The notes: a model not told the origin generated them from the sequence alone. A stretch of DNA of 8,283 bases from Oscillospiraceae bacterium (GCA_017532355.1 JAFXJK010000054.1:1-8283); one strand, 5' to 3'; counted from the stretch's first letter, positions 1 to 7,389 are shown. Made by a program: numbers and translations.

Positions 1-1504
1 GATGGATCCTGCTGAGATGTACGCAAAGCTCAGAAAGCTTTACGATGGCAGCATGAAGGGCAAGACAATGTATGTCCTCCCGTTCTCCATGGGTGTTGTA
101 GGTTCTCCGTTTGCGAAGCCGGGTATCGAAATCACGGATTCCATCTACGTTGTTCTTAATATGGCTATCATGACACGCATCGGCAAGGCTGTTCTTGACA
201 ACCTTGGCGACAGTGCTGATTTCGTTCACGGTCTTCACAGCCGTGCAAACATGGATCCTGAAGAGAGATACATTGTTCAGTTCCCGCAGGATAACACAAT
301 CTGGTCTATCAACTCCGGTTACGGCGGCAACGTTCTTCTCGGTAAGAAGTGCTTTGCTCTTCGTATTGCTTCCTATCAGGGCAAGAACGAAGGCTGGATG
401 GCAGAGCATATGCTCATCCTCGGCGTTAAGGCTCCGAACGGTACTAAGAAGTACATCGCAGCAGCATTCCCGTCTGCTTGCGGTAAGACAAACCTCGCTA
501 TGCTCATTCCGCCGAAGGCTTATAAGGAAAAGGGCTATGAGGTTGAGTGCGTAGGTGACGATATCGCATGGCTCCGCGTCGGCGATGATGGTCGTCTCTG
601 GGCAATCAACCCCGAAGCAGGCTTCTTCGGTGTTGCACCGGGAACAAACAAGAAGTCAAACCCCAATGCTCTTGCAACCTGCCAGCAGGGCACAATCTTC
701 ACAAACGTTGTTCATAACACAGAAGACAACACTGTTTGGTGGGAAGGCCTTGACAAGAATCCTCCGAAGAACGCTATCAACTGGAAGGGCGAGAAGTGGG
801 ATTGCGAAGCAGGCGAGAAGGGTGCTCACCCGAACAGCCGCTTCACAGCACCGGCTTGCAAGTGCCCGTGCATCTCTCCGGAATTTGAGAGCCCGAAGGG
901 TGTTCCGATTTCAGCTATCGTATTCGGTGGCCGTCGTGCAAAGACAGCTCCGCTCGTATATCAGTCATTCGACTGGAACCACGGTGTATTCGTAGGTTCT
1001 GCTATGGCTTCTGAAACTACTGCAGCTGCTGCAGGTGCAGTTGGTGTTGTTCGTCGTGACCCGATGGCAATGCTTCCGTTCTGCGGATACAACATGGGCG
1101 ACTACTTCGCACATTGGCTTGAAATGGGCGAGAAGATCACAAAGAAGCCGAAGATTTTCAACACAAACTGGTTCAGAACAAGTGATGACGGCAAGTTCCT
1201 CTGGCCGGGATTCGGCGACAACCTCCGCGTTCTTGAGTGGATTCTCAAGCGCTGCGACGATGAAGTTGGTGCAGTTGAAACTCCGATCGGTTATGTTCCG
1301 AATCCTGAGGACATCAACCGCGAGGGCATTGAGGACGAGGTAACTCTCGATATCCTCAAGGACATCCTCTCTGTTGACAAGGACCTCTGGATGGAAGACG
1401 CTGCAAACCTCGAAGAATTCTATGCAAAGATTCAGAGCGTTGGCAACCGTATGCCGAAGGAAATGTATGCTCAGCTCGAAGGCCTCAAGGCTCGTCTCGG
1501 CTAA
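1..1504 (+). CDS. pckG: Phosphoenolpyruvate carboxykinase (GTP), 5'-truncated by window edge
   Basis: Interconverts oxaloacetate + GTP and phosphoenolpyruvate + CO2 + GDP in the cytoplasm, using Mn2+. In fermentative anaerobes it may run toward oxaloacetate (inference). The visible 500 residues begin at a Met that is almost certainly internal: the family is about 600 aa, so roughly the first 100 residues are missing. Motifs, counted from that Met: PEP-site SGYGGN (105-110), metal ligands Lys116 in LLGKK and His136 in AEHML, the P-loop FPSACGKT (156-163) with the hyper-reactive Cys160 and Lys162, metal-binding VGDD (184-187), the arginine-bearing FGGRRAKTAP (308-317), and the guanine-binding segment NWFR...FLWPGFG (389-405), diagnostic of the GTP rather than the ATP family. 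Codon use is strongly biased (AAG for Lys, GTT/GCT), consistent with high expression. It stands alone, ending in TAA before a strong terminator and converging on the lipid kinase gene. Identity is very secure. Confidence 0.96.
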   Translation, partial: MDPAEMYAKLRKLYDGSMKGKTMYVLPFSMGVVGSPFAKPGIEITDSIYVVLNMAIMTRIGKAVLDNLGDSADFVHGLHSRANMDPEERYIVQFPQDNTIWSINSGYGGNVLLGKKCFALRIASYQGKNEGWMAEHMLILGVKAPNGTKKYIAAAFPSACGKTNLAMLIPPKAYKEKGYEVECVGDDIAWLRVGDDGRLWAINPEAGFFGVAPGTNKKSNPNALATCQQGTIFTNVVHNTEDNTVWWEGLDKNPPKNAINWKGEKWDCEAGEKGAHPNSRFTAPACKCPCISPEFESPKGVPISAIVFGGRRAKTAPLVYQSFDWNHGVFVGSAMASETTAAAAGAVGVVRRDPMAMLPFCGYNMGDYFAHWLEMGEKITKKPKIFNTNWFRTSDDGKFLWPGFGDNLRVLEWILKRCDDEVGAVETPIGYVPNPEDINREGIEDEVTLDILKDILSVDKDLWMEDAANLEEFYAKIQSVGNRMPKEMYAQLEGLKARLG

Positions 1505-1513
1505 TTGAAAAAC

Positions 1514-1548
1514 AAAACTCCTGTGAACGAAAGTTCACAGGAGTTTTT
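1514..1548 (+). terminator. Rho-independent terminator of the carboxykinase gene
   Basis: Perfect 15-bp inverted repeat (arms 1514-1528 and 1533-1547) closed by a GAAA tetraloop and followed by a T run at 1544-1548. It begins 10 bases after the carboxykinase stop codon. An A-rich 5' flank means it could also stop leftward transcription. Confidence 0.93.
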
Positions 1549-1554
1549 GCGTAG

Positions 1555-1585
1555 AAAAGAACACCACCCCGGGTGGTGTTCTTTT
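1555..1585 (-). terminator. Terminator of the lipid kinase gene (probably bidirectional)
   Basis: Arms 1555-1569 and 1571-1585 are exact reverse complements around a single C, so the real loop is a few bases of the GC-rich centre. A runs on the plus strand at 1555-1558 give a U run on the minus-strand transcript. It lies 8 bases past the end of the minus-strand gene. Together with the hairpin at 1514-1548 it separates two convergent genes. Confidence 0.88.
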
Positions 1586-1593
1586 GTGTGTTA

Positions 1594-2460
1594 TTAAACT
1601 TTTGTCTTGACCTTGCTTGCTGCTTTTGCAGAGTACTTCTTGACGTCAAGGAATGTTTCTCCGTCAACCTGAAGTGCGCACGGGGTGTCAAATTCAACCG
1701 TAATCTCGCGTCCCGTATAAGTCTTTACATATTTTTCGTACTTGATATGCTCACCTTTGAAGATGGTCGGGAAAATCGTAAGCAGGCGGAGCTTGCTGCA
1801 ACCGTGAGCAACCACAACTGAAAGCGTGTCGCTGCCACGCTTCTGCTTTGGAGCAATCTTCATACCGCCACCAAAGAAGCGTCCGAACATTGCCGGAGCA
1901 AGATATACTTTTTTGTGCTCATACGTTACACCGTCAACCGTGACGCGTGCATTTCTCGGACGGAAAGAGAAGAGAATAAGCTTTATGGCGATCGCGGTAT
2001 AGTCAATCTTTTTGCCGAGCTTGCGGAGCTTTTCGCCCTCTGCGCAGCATTCGCCGTCGATGCCGTATCCTATGCCATTGAAGAAGTGGAGGTGCGTACC
2101 GTCGACTTCAACTGTCGGGAGGGTTTTGATGTAGTTGTCAATAAGAAACGGCTCTGCACCGCGAGGCTTGTCAAGGTCGTTAAGGAAGTCGTTTCCTGAA
2201 CCTGTAGCGTAGAAGAAAACTTTATTCTTAAGCTCCATACCGTAAACTGCGTTAACGAATTTGTTGAGGGTTCCGTCACCACCGCAGATGATGATTTCGT
2301 CATCGGGGGAAAGAGCGGAGAAAAAGTCCTCGTAGCTTGCTATTTCGAGAATATTGAGGTATATGGTCTCGTGGCCGATGTAGAGAGTGTCGAGCTTCAT
2401 AGCCACCTGCTCAATCTGCTCGTGACCTGCGAGAGGATTATACAATATATATTTTTTCAT
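1594..2460 (-). CDS. Diacylglycerol kinase-family lipid kinase (YegS/BmrU/DgkB type)
   Basis: Family members use ATP to phosphorylate lipids such as diacylglycerol, feeding phosphatidic acid back to phospholipid synthesis; the exact substrate here is not readable. The protein is 288 aa, normal for the family, without signal peptide or membrane span, so a cytoplasmic or membrane-surface enzyme. The N-terminal catalytic domain shows YNPLAG (7-12), the nucleotide-binding GGDGT (60-64), and GSGNDF (87-92, the family's GTGND motif). The C-terminal beta domain has NGIGYGIDGE (128-137), GGGMKIAP (197-204) and the typical QVDGE (264-268). The Met start is supported by the immediate family-like MKKYILYNPLAG opening and a modest GGGTGG ribosome site 7 bases upstream (plus-strand 2468-2473). 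It ends in two successive TAA codons. It is divergent from the ceramidase-fold gene and converges on the carboxykinase; no co-transcribed partner is visible. Confidence 0.9.
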   Translation of the reverse strand: MKKYILYNPLAGHEQIEQVAMKLDTLYIGHETIYLNILEIASYEDFFSALSPDDEIIICGGDGTLNKFVNAVYGMELKNKVFFYATGSGNDFLNDLDKPRGAEPFLIDNYIKTLPTVEVDGTHLHFFNGIGYGIDGECCAEGEKLRKLGKKIDYTAIAIKLILFSFRPRNARVTVDGVTYEHKKVYLAPAMFGRFFGGGMKIAPKQKRGSDTLSVVVAHGCSKLRLLTIFPTIFKGEHIKYEKYVKTYTGREITVEFDTPCALQVDGETFLDVKKYSAKAASKVKTKV

Positions 2461-2521
2461 ATCTTGACCACCCGTTAAATTCCGATTTTAATACCTTTTT
2501 ATTCTATCATATTTCGGCAAA

Positions 2522-2549
2522 ATAGTAAAGTTTTTTTCAAGTGTCGCAA
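2522..2549 (-). promoter_or_regulatory. Candidate leftward promoter for the lipid kinase gene
   Basis: Read on the minus strand, TTGCGA (plus 2544-2549) is followed after 16 bases by TACTAT (plus 2522-2527). This lies about 60 bases before the lipid kinase start. Its -35 hexamer abuts the -35 hexamer of the rightward promoter. TATGAT on the minus strand (plus 2506-2511) is an alternative -10 but lacks a well-spaced -35. This is a motif match only. Confidence 0.4.
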
Positions 2550-2578
2550 TTGACAACGGGAGATGCCAAGAGTATAAT
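2550..2578 (+). promoter_or_regulatory. Perfect-consensus housekeeping (sigma-A) promoter
   Basis: TTGACA at 2550-2555 and TATAAT at 2573-2578 are separated by exactly 17 bases, matching the housekeeping consensus at all twelve positions. Transcription would begin near 2585, giving a leader of about 30 bases before the ATG at 2614. A clear AGGAG ribosome site lies at 2601-2605, 8 bases before that ATG. Confidence 0.9.
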
Positions 2579-2613
2579 TAATATGAATATTTCCAGTAAA
2601 AGGAGAAATTGAA

Positions 2614-3939
2614 ATGTCAACATTAAAAGCAGGTTTTGGAAGAAGACTTATTACACCACCGCTTGGAACGCCGATATCAGGCTATTATGAAAAGCGATTT
2701 GCTAAAGGCGTCCTTGATGAGCTTTATGCAAGCGCAATCGCTCTTTCTGACGGCGAGAAGAAAGTTGTTATGATAGGTGCCGACATAATATATCTTACTA
2801 TTGACCAGGCGGCTGAATACAGAAATCTCATTTCTGAATTTTGCAATATCCCGGTTGAGGCTATTCACATAAACGCGTCACATACTCATACAGGTCCTAA
2901 AATAGTTGAGGATGAAAAGTACAGAGCTTTCCTTGGTATTCAGCTTCGTGATGCTGCGGCAATGGCACTTGATGATCTCAAGCCTGCAAAGCTCGCAGTA
3001 GCAGAAGGAGAAGCGAAAGGTATCTCATTTGTTCGCCGATACAGAATGAAGAACGGCAATGTACAGACAAACCCCGGCGTTGATAATCCCGAGGTTGATC
3101 ACGCTCTTGCGACTCCGAATGAAACTGTAAAGCTTGTTGAGGTAATTCGAGAGGGTGGAGATGATATTTATCTTGTAAGCTTCGGTACACATGCTGATAC
3201 AATTGGCGGCGAGCTTATAAGTGGTGACTGGCCCGGCTTCGTAGTGAGAACCGTTGAGAAGTCGCTTGATGATGTTAAGTGCATCTTTCTCTCAGCACCG
3301 CAGGGCGATGTAAACCACATCAATCCGTTCCCGACGGCAGGGGATAGGAACGGTCTTGAGTATGACACCTTTGACGGTGTTCCGCGCGGCTATGAGCACG
3401 CTCGTCACATGGGGAATGTTGTCGCAGGTGCTGTTCTTCAGATATGCGGCAAGGCGGAAATCCTCCCCGATGCGAAGATTTCCTATGCCGAGAAGGTAAC
3501 AAAGCTCCCGACATTCAGAGAAAACGACAAGCTTGAAGAGGCTCGCAGGATTTATGAGCTTCATCAGGCAGGGCGTGACGATGAGATTCCGTTTGAGAAG
3601 ATGGAGCTTACGACAGTCGTCGCGGAGGCAACCCGCAGAGTTGCGCTCGAAAACGGCCCCGATTTCTTTGAATATACTCTTGGTGCAGTTTCGATAGGCG
3701 ATATCGTTTTCTGCGCAGTTCCGGGTGAGATGTTCACGGAGCTCGGAAACCGTGTATGCGAAGAATCTCCGTATAAAACAACGCTAGTATGCTGCCTCAC
3801 AAATGCTTCGGGTACATACTTCCCGACGAGAAAGGCATACGATGAGGGCGGATATGAGGCCCGTTCATCAAAGCTTGCTCCGGGATATGACGATATAATG
3901 GTAAAGGATATTATCGAGCTCTTTGAAAGCGTAAAGTAA
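2614..3939 (+). CDS. Neutral/alkaline ceramidase N-terminal-fold protein, probable metal-dependent hydrolase of unknown substrate
   Basis: The 441-aa product resembles the N-terminal catalytic domain of neutral ceramidases (zinc amidases). The opening AGFGRRLITPPLGTP (6-20) and HTHTGP (residues 90-95; HTHSGP in ceramidases) are hallmarks. Other probable metal-site elements are His193 in SFGTHAD, Glu372 in VPGEMFTELG, and the Tyr-rich YFPTRKAYDEGGYEA (402-416). At the position of the catalytic GDVS motif this protein reads QGDVNHINP (230-238), so the nucleophilic serine is replaced by Asn234. There is no signal peptide and no C-terminal immunoglobulin-like domain, whereas true bacterial ceramidases are secreted and longer. 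I therefore infer a cytoplasmic hydrolase-like enzyme acting on something other than ceramide, or a non-hydrolytic relative. The start is set by AGGAG 8 bases upstream. It is a single-gene unit with its own promoter and terminator. Codon use is more relaxed (AAA, ATA common) than in the carboxykinase and binding-protein genes. Confidence 0.82.
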   Translation: MSTLKAGFGRRLITPPLGTPISGYYEKRFAKGVLDELYASAIALSDGEKKVVMIGADIIYLTIDQAAEYRNLISEFCNIPVEAIHINASHTHTGPKIVEDEKYRAFLGIQLRDAAAMALDDLKPAKLAVAEGEAKGISFVRRYRMKNGNVQTNPGVDNPEVDHALATPNETVKLVEVIREGGDDIYLVSFGTHADTIGGELISGDWPGFVVRTVEKSLDDVKCIFLSAPQGDVNHINPFPTAGDRNGLEYDTFDGVPRGYEHARHMGNVVAGAVLQICGKAEILPDAKISYAEKVTKLPTFRENDKLEEARRIYELHQAGRDDEIPFEKMELTTVVAEATRRVALENGPDFFEYTLGAVSIGDIVFCAVPGEMFTELGNRVCEESPYKTTLVCCLTNASGTYFPTRKAYDEGGYEARSSKLAPGYDDIMVKDIIELFESVK

Positions 3940-3944
3940 AAGAA

Positions 3945-3987
3945 TAAAAAAGTGACCGAGGTATTTTGACCTCGGTTACTTTTTTTA
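3945..3987 (+). terminator. Rho-independent terminator of the ceramidase-fold gene
   Basis: A 12-bp stem (arms 3951-3962 and 3969-3980, one G-T pair) has a 6-base ATTTTG loop and is followed by a T run through 3987. It starts shortly after the TAA at 3937-3939. The flanking A run could allow weaker function in the opposite direction. Confidence 0.92.
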
Positions 3988-3994
3988 CAAAGAA

Positions 3995-4021
3995 AAAACA
4001 GCCGAAAAATTCGGCTGTTTT
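3995..4021 (-). terminator. Terminator of solute-binding protein copy 1
   Basis: A 12-bp perfect stem (arms 3995-4006 and 4010-4021) with an AAA loop lies about 20 bases past the minus-strand stop codon at 4041. A-rich plus-strand bases provide the U run of the leftward transcript. Confidence 0.87.
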
Positions 4022-4040
4022 CTTATAAGGTAAGTTTAAC

Positions 4041-5606
4041 TTACTTTGTTCTTGCGTATGCTGCCTCGTAGAGGTCGAGAACTTCCTGGAGACCGTACTC
4101 ATAGCACTTAGCTTCCATTTCGTCATAAGCTGAAAGCGGGAGCTGCTTGAGAAGAATCTTTGTGATTGTCTCGTTTGCGTATGTTGTGATAACAGTTCTC
4201 TTGTCTGTGAGGATATCCTGCTCTTCCTTATTGAATGCGATGAAGGAAGCAGCGTTGTTCTTTGCAACTCTGTGCTCAAGAACCATAGCGCGGTTCTTTG
4301 CGATGTCTTCAGACTCGGAGACTTCGATAGCTTCTTTGTCGATGCGGTAGAAAGTCTGCGGAACGCCGAAGCCGTAGAGAGTCTTAACCGGCTCGTTGGA
4401 ACCGTTTGTGATGTACTGCTTCTTACCGTCAACAACTTCGAATGTCTCGCCTTCCTTACCCCAGGAAACAAGCTCAACGTTCTCATCTGCATAGAACCAG
4501 TCGAGGTACTTTGCAGCGTTAGCGATGCGGTCGTGGTCGCGTGTGTTTGCGATGATGTTGCCGTACGGATCAAGGCTGTTTCTTATAACAAGGTTTGCAC
4601 CCTTTTCTGCGTTTGCAACCGGCGGAACCATAGCTGCGAAGCGGCCTTCTTCACCGTTGTCTTTAAAGATGGAGTTGAAGAAGTCGATACGTGTCTGATA
4701 TTCCGGAGTGATGAAACCGCGGTCTGTGGTGATGAGCTGCTGCCACTCTGTTGCCTTGATTGTAGCAAAGTCCGGATTGAGGAGACCTTCGTCAATCATC
4801 TTGAGGCAGAATTCGAGGTATTCCTTCATAGCCGGGTCGAGAAGGCCGTACTTCCACTTGCCGTCTCTTTCACTGTAGTAGAAGCCAAGACCATACCAGT
4901 CAGCATCCCAGCTCGGAGCCTGAACTGTGAGGTTCATGCCGATACCGCTTCTCATGCAGAGCGGGTAGGAGTCGGGGTAGAGCTTCTTGAGTTCCTTACA
5001 TACTTCGTAGAGCTCGTCGAAAGTTGTCGGAGCCTTGAGGTTGTGCTTTGCGAAGATGTCTTCACGGTAGATCCAAGCCATAACGCCTTCTGTTGTGTCA
5101 CGGCCCATAACCGGAGAGTAGTAGATCTTGCCGTCAGCAGACTTACGCGGCTGAACGAAGTTAGCGTAGTCTTCTTCTGAGAGGGAGTCTACCCACTTTG
5201 TGTAGTTCGGCATGTAGTCAGCTACAGCTTCGAAAGAAACAGCTGAGCCGTCAGCGCCGTGGTCGTCGCCGCCTGTCTTGCCGTCAAACGGGAGTGTGTC
5301 CGGAAGAGTTTCCGGGTCTGCGAACATAACTGAATACTTGGTGTAGATTTCAGAGTTCGGGATAGCGTTGATTTCAAGTGTAGCGCCAACGCCTTCTCTG
5401 ATGTAATCCATAACCTTCCAAGAGTCCTGATACGGCCAGCTCGGATGAGAATAGATTACGACCTTGACTACGTCGTCCTTTGTGAGCGGATCGGTATCGG
5501 ATTCAATCTTTTCGATGCCGCCACGGTCTCTGCCGCCGCCCATACATGCAACAAGTGAAAGAAGCATGAGTGTAGCGAGAAGCAATGCGAGAATCTTTTT
5601 CTTCAT
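4041..5606 (-). CDS. Extracellular solute-binding lipoprotein, ABC transporter (tandem copy 1)
   Basis: A membrane-anchored substrate-capture component of an ABC importer, family 1 (carbohydrate-type); the long form and the GLQEVLDLYEAAYAR ending recall LplA/YtcQ-like sugar or oligosaccharide binders, but the ligand is unknown. The 521-aa precursor has a Lys-rich n-region, a hydrophobic core and the lipobox LVAC with lipidated Cys21, then a flexible GGGRDRGG linker. The mature domain starts its first strand near residue 48 (VVIYSHPSWPY). The start at 5606 is chosen because an AGGAGG site sits 9 bases upstream and the signal peptide begins there; a Met 21 codons earlier would put a charged tail before it and cross the ribosome site. 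It is about 84% identical to copy 2 by hand count (81 differences, no gaps) and about 95% identical to the visible end of copy 3. No permease or ATPase gene is adjacent. It has its own terminator and a shared promoter-like block upstream. Confidence 0.9.
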   Translation of the reverse strand: MKKKILALLLATLMLLSLVACMGGGRDRGGIEKIESDTDPLTKDDVVKVVIYSHPSWPYQDSWKVMDYIREGVGATLEINAIPNSEIYTKYSVMFADPETLPDTLPFDGKTGGDDHGADGSAVSFEAVADYMPNYTKWVDSLSEEDYANFVQPRKSADGKIYYSPVMGRDTTEGVMAWIYREDIFAKHNLKAPTTFDELYEVCKELKKLYPDSYPLCMRSGIGMNLTVQAPSWDADWYGLGFYYSERDGKWKYGLLDPAMKEYLEFCLKMIDEGLLNPDFATIKATEWQQLITTDRGFITPEYQTRIDFFNSIFKDNGEEGRFAAMVPPVANAEKGANLVIRNSLDPYGNIIANTRDHDRIANAAKYLDWFYADENVELVSWGKEGETFEVVDGKKQYITNGSNEPVKTLYGFGVPQTFYRIDKEAIEVSESEDIAKNRAMVLEHRVAKNNAASFIAFNKEEQDILTDKRTVITTYANETITKILLKQLPLSAYDEMEAKCYEYGLQEVLDLYEAAYARTK

Positions 5607-5615
5607 TTTTGAATT

Positions 5616-5621
5616 CCTCCT
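5616..5621 (-). promoter_or_regulatory. Ribosome binding site fixing the start of copy 1
   Basis: Minus-strand AGGAGG ends 9 bases before the ATG at 5606. It makes the longer reading of this gene, from 5669, unlikely because that reading would translate through this site. Confidence 0.9.
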
Positions 5622-5678
5622 AAAGAATTTTTGCGAGGTGAAAAAAGCGTTTTTGCCGTAAATCACCACGCTGTTCAG

Positions 5679-5715
5679 TTAATATAATGTTAACACAATT
5701 GAAATGAAAAGTCAA
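5679..5715 (-). promoter_or_regulatory. Promoter/operator-like block upstream of copy 1
   Basis: Positions 5679-5700 match 7426-7447 upstream of copy 2 at 21 of 22 bases, although the surrounding intergenic DNA is unrelated. The block holds the palindrome TGTTAACA and, on the minus strand, TATATT and TAACAT as possible -10 hexamers. Minus-strand TTGACT (plus 5710-5715) lies 17 bases before TAACAT, a plausible -35. I infer a shared promoter overlapped by a regulator site; which hexamer is the real -10 is not settled. Confidence 0.6.
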
Positions 5716-5750
5716 TGTTGGAGAGAAAATATTTGCAAGGTATTTTGCGA

Positions 5751-5785
5751 AAAAAAGCCCTGTCGGGAAACTTTCCCGACAGGGC
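5751..5785 (-). terminator. Terminator of solute-binding protein copy 2
   Basis: A perfect 14-bp stem (arms 5757-5770 and 5772-5785) is followed on the minus strand by six U residues (plus-strand A run 5751-5756). It lies about 25 bases beyond the copy 2 stop codon, so copy 1 needs its own promoter downstream of this hairpin. Confidence 0.93.
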
Positions 5786-5809
5786 ATCAGATCGCTTTGT
5801 ATAATACTG

Positions 5810-7375
5810 TTATTTTACTCTTGCGTATGCTGCTTCGTAGGTATCGAGGACTTCCTGGAGACCGTACTCGTAGCATGTAGCTTCGATTTCGTCATAAGCT
5901 GAGAGCGGAAGCTGACCAAGGAGAATCTTTGTGATTGTCTCGTTTGTATAAGAAATGATAGTGTCTCTCTTGTCAGTCATGAGCTCCTGCTCTTCGTTAT
6001 CAAATGCGATGAAGTTTGCAGGATTGTCCTTTGCGACTCTATGCTCAAGAACCATCGCACGGTTCTTTGCAATATCCTCAGACTCTGCGGATTCGATAGC
6101 TTCGCGCTCGATGCGGTAGAAGGTCTGCGGAACACCGAAACCGTAAAGGGTCTTGACCGGCTCGTTGGAACCGTTTGTGATGTACTGCTTCTTGCCGTCT
6201 ACAATTTCGAAGGTCTCGCCTTCCTTACCCCAGGAAACAAGCTCAACGTTCTCATCTGCATAGAACCAGTCGAGGTACTTGGCAGCATTAGCGATGCGGT
6301 CGTGGTCGCGTGTGTTACAGAGAATGTTGCCGTACGGGTCAATACGGTTACTCATAACAAGGTTTCCGCCCTTCTCTGTGTTTGCAACCGGCGGAAGCAT
6401 AGCTGCAAAGCGGCCGGGCTCGCCATTGTCCCTGAAGATGGAGTTGAAGAAGTCAACACGTGTCTGATATTCCGGAGTGATGAAACCGCGGTTTGTTGTG
6501 ATGAGCTGCTGCCACTCGTTTGTAGCGATAGTGGCAAAGTCGGGGTTGAGGAGACCCTCGTCAACCATCTTGAGGCAGAACTCGAGGTATTCCTTCATAG
6601 CCGGGTCAAGAACGCCGTACTTCCACTTACCGTCTTTTTCGCTGTAGTAGAAGCCCATACCTGCCCAGTCCGTATCATAGGAAGGAGCAAGGACGTTGAG
6701 GTTCATGCCGATACCGCTTCTCATGCAGAGGGGGTAAGAATTCGGGTAAAGTGCTTTAAGCTCTTTACATACCTCGTAGAGCTCGTCGAAGTTTGTCGGG
6801 GTCTTGAGGTTGTGCTTTGTGAAGATGTCTTCACGGTAAATCCAAGCCATAACGCTTCCTGCTGTATCAGTGCCGTATGTCGGTGAGTAGTAGATGTTGC
6901 CGTCAGCGGACTTGCGTGACTGGATGTAGTTTGCGTAATCGTCTTCTGAAAGGCTGTCAACCCACTTTGTGTAGTTCGGCATATAGTCAGCAACAGCTTC
7001 AAAAGCTACAGCTGAGCCGTCAGCACCGTGAATATCGCCGCCGAGCTTACCGTCGAACGGAACGGTATCCGGAAGTGTCTCGGGGTCAGCGAACATAACT
7101 GCGTACTTTGCGCCGAGTTCAGCATTCGGGATGGCGTTAACTTCAAGTGTTGCGCCGATGCCTTCTCTTATGTATTCCATAGCCTTCCAAGAGTCCTGAT
7201 ACGGCCAGCTCGGATGGGAGTAGAATACAATTCTGACTACGTCGTCCTTTGTGAGCGGATCGGTATCGGATTCAATCTTTTCGATGTCGCCGCGGTCTCT
7301 GCCACCGCCCATACATGCAACAAGTGAAAGAAGCATGAGTGTAGCGAGAAGCAATGCGAGAATCTTTTTCTTCAT
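5810..7375 (-). CDS. Extracellular solute-binding lipoprotein, ABC transporter (tandem copy 2)
   Basis: Second member of the array, a lipid-anchored substrate-capture protein for an ABC importer, also exactly 521 aa and alignable to copy 1 without gaps. The first 29 residues are identical to copy 1, including the signal peptide and lipobox LVAC with Cys21. Residues about 354-422, from NTRDHDR to QTFYRI, are conserved in both with a single V/I change. Differences concentrate in short segments: 85-90 (AELGAK vs SEIYTK), 166-174 (TYGTDTAGS vs VMGRDTTEG), 227-239 around the Trp/Tyr-rich APSYDTDW, 284-286 and 341-345. These could line the ligand cleft (inference). An AGGAGG site 8 bases upstream and a full signal peptide support the start. 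It has its own terminator and carries the 22-bp promoter block about 50 bases before the ATG, so it is expressed independently of its neighbours. Confidence 0.9.
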   Translation of the reverse strand: MKKKILALLLATLMLLSLVACMGGGRDRGDIEKIESDTDPLTKDDVVRIVFYSHPSWPYQDSWKAMEYIREGIGATLEVNAIPNAELGAKYAVMFADPETLPDTVPFDGKLGGDIHGADGSAVAFEAVADYMPNYTKWVDSLSEDDYANYIQSRKSADGNIYYSPTYGTDTAGSVMAWIYREDIFTKHNLKTPTNFDELYEVCKELKALYPNSYPLCMRSGIGMNLNVLAPSYDTDWAGMGFYYSEKDGKWKYGVLDPAMKEYLEFCLKMVDEGLLNPDFATIATNEWQQLITTNRGFITPEYQTRVDFFNSIFRDNGEPGRFAAMLPPVANTEKGGNLVMSNRIDPYGNILCNTRDHDRIANAAKYLDWFYADENVELVSWGKEGETFEIVDGKKQYITNGSNEPVKTLYGFGVPQTFYRIEREAIESAESEDIAKNRAMVLEHRVAKDNPANFIAFDNEEQELMTDKRDTIISYTNETITKILLGQLPLSAYDEIEATCYEYGLQEVLDTYEAAYARVK

Positions 7376-7383
7376 TTTTAGTT

Positions 7384-7389
7384 CCTCCT
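7384..7389 (-). promoter_or_regulatory. Ribosome binding site of copy 2
   Basis: Minus-strand AGGAGG ends 8 bases before the ATG at 7375. Similarity between copies 1 and 2 runs from the coding region just up to this element and then vanishes. Confidence 0.9.

Noticed and set aside
195..1343. Open frames in the +1/+2 registers across the carboxykinase gene
   Set aside because: Shadow frames with low-complexity Ser/Arg-rich translations and no ribosome sites.
2..1504. Complete short carboxykinase starting at the first ATG
   Set aside because: Family members carry about 100 more N-terminal residues with substrate-binding arginines, and the frame is open at the window edge, so this ATG is internal.
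4272..5180. Long open frame (302 codons) on the plus strand inside copy 1
   Set aside because: Antisense shadow of a codon-biased gene. The similar open frame at 6041-6886 in copy 2 is explained by paralogy; neither has a ribosome site or a recognisable protein family.
5607..5669. N-terminal extension of solute-binding copy 1 by 21 codons to a Met at 5669
   Set aside because: It reads through the AGGAGG ribosome site, places a non-signal segment ahead of a complete lipoprotein signal peptide, and has no counterpart in copy 2.
5646..5673. Possible riboswitch-like fold in the copy 1 leader (AGCGT/ACGCT arms)
   Set aside because: Only 5 bp with an 18-base loop, not matched in copy 2, and no known aptamer core is recognisable.
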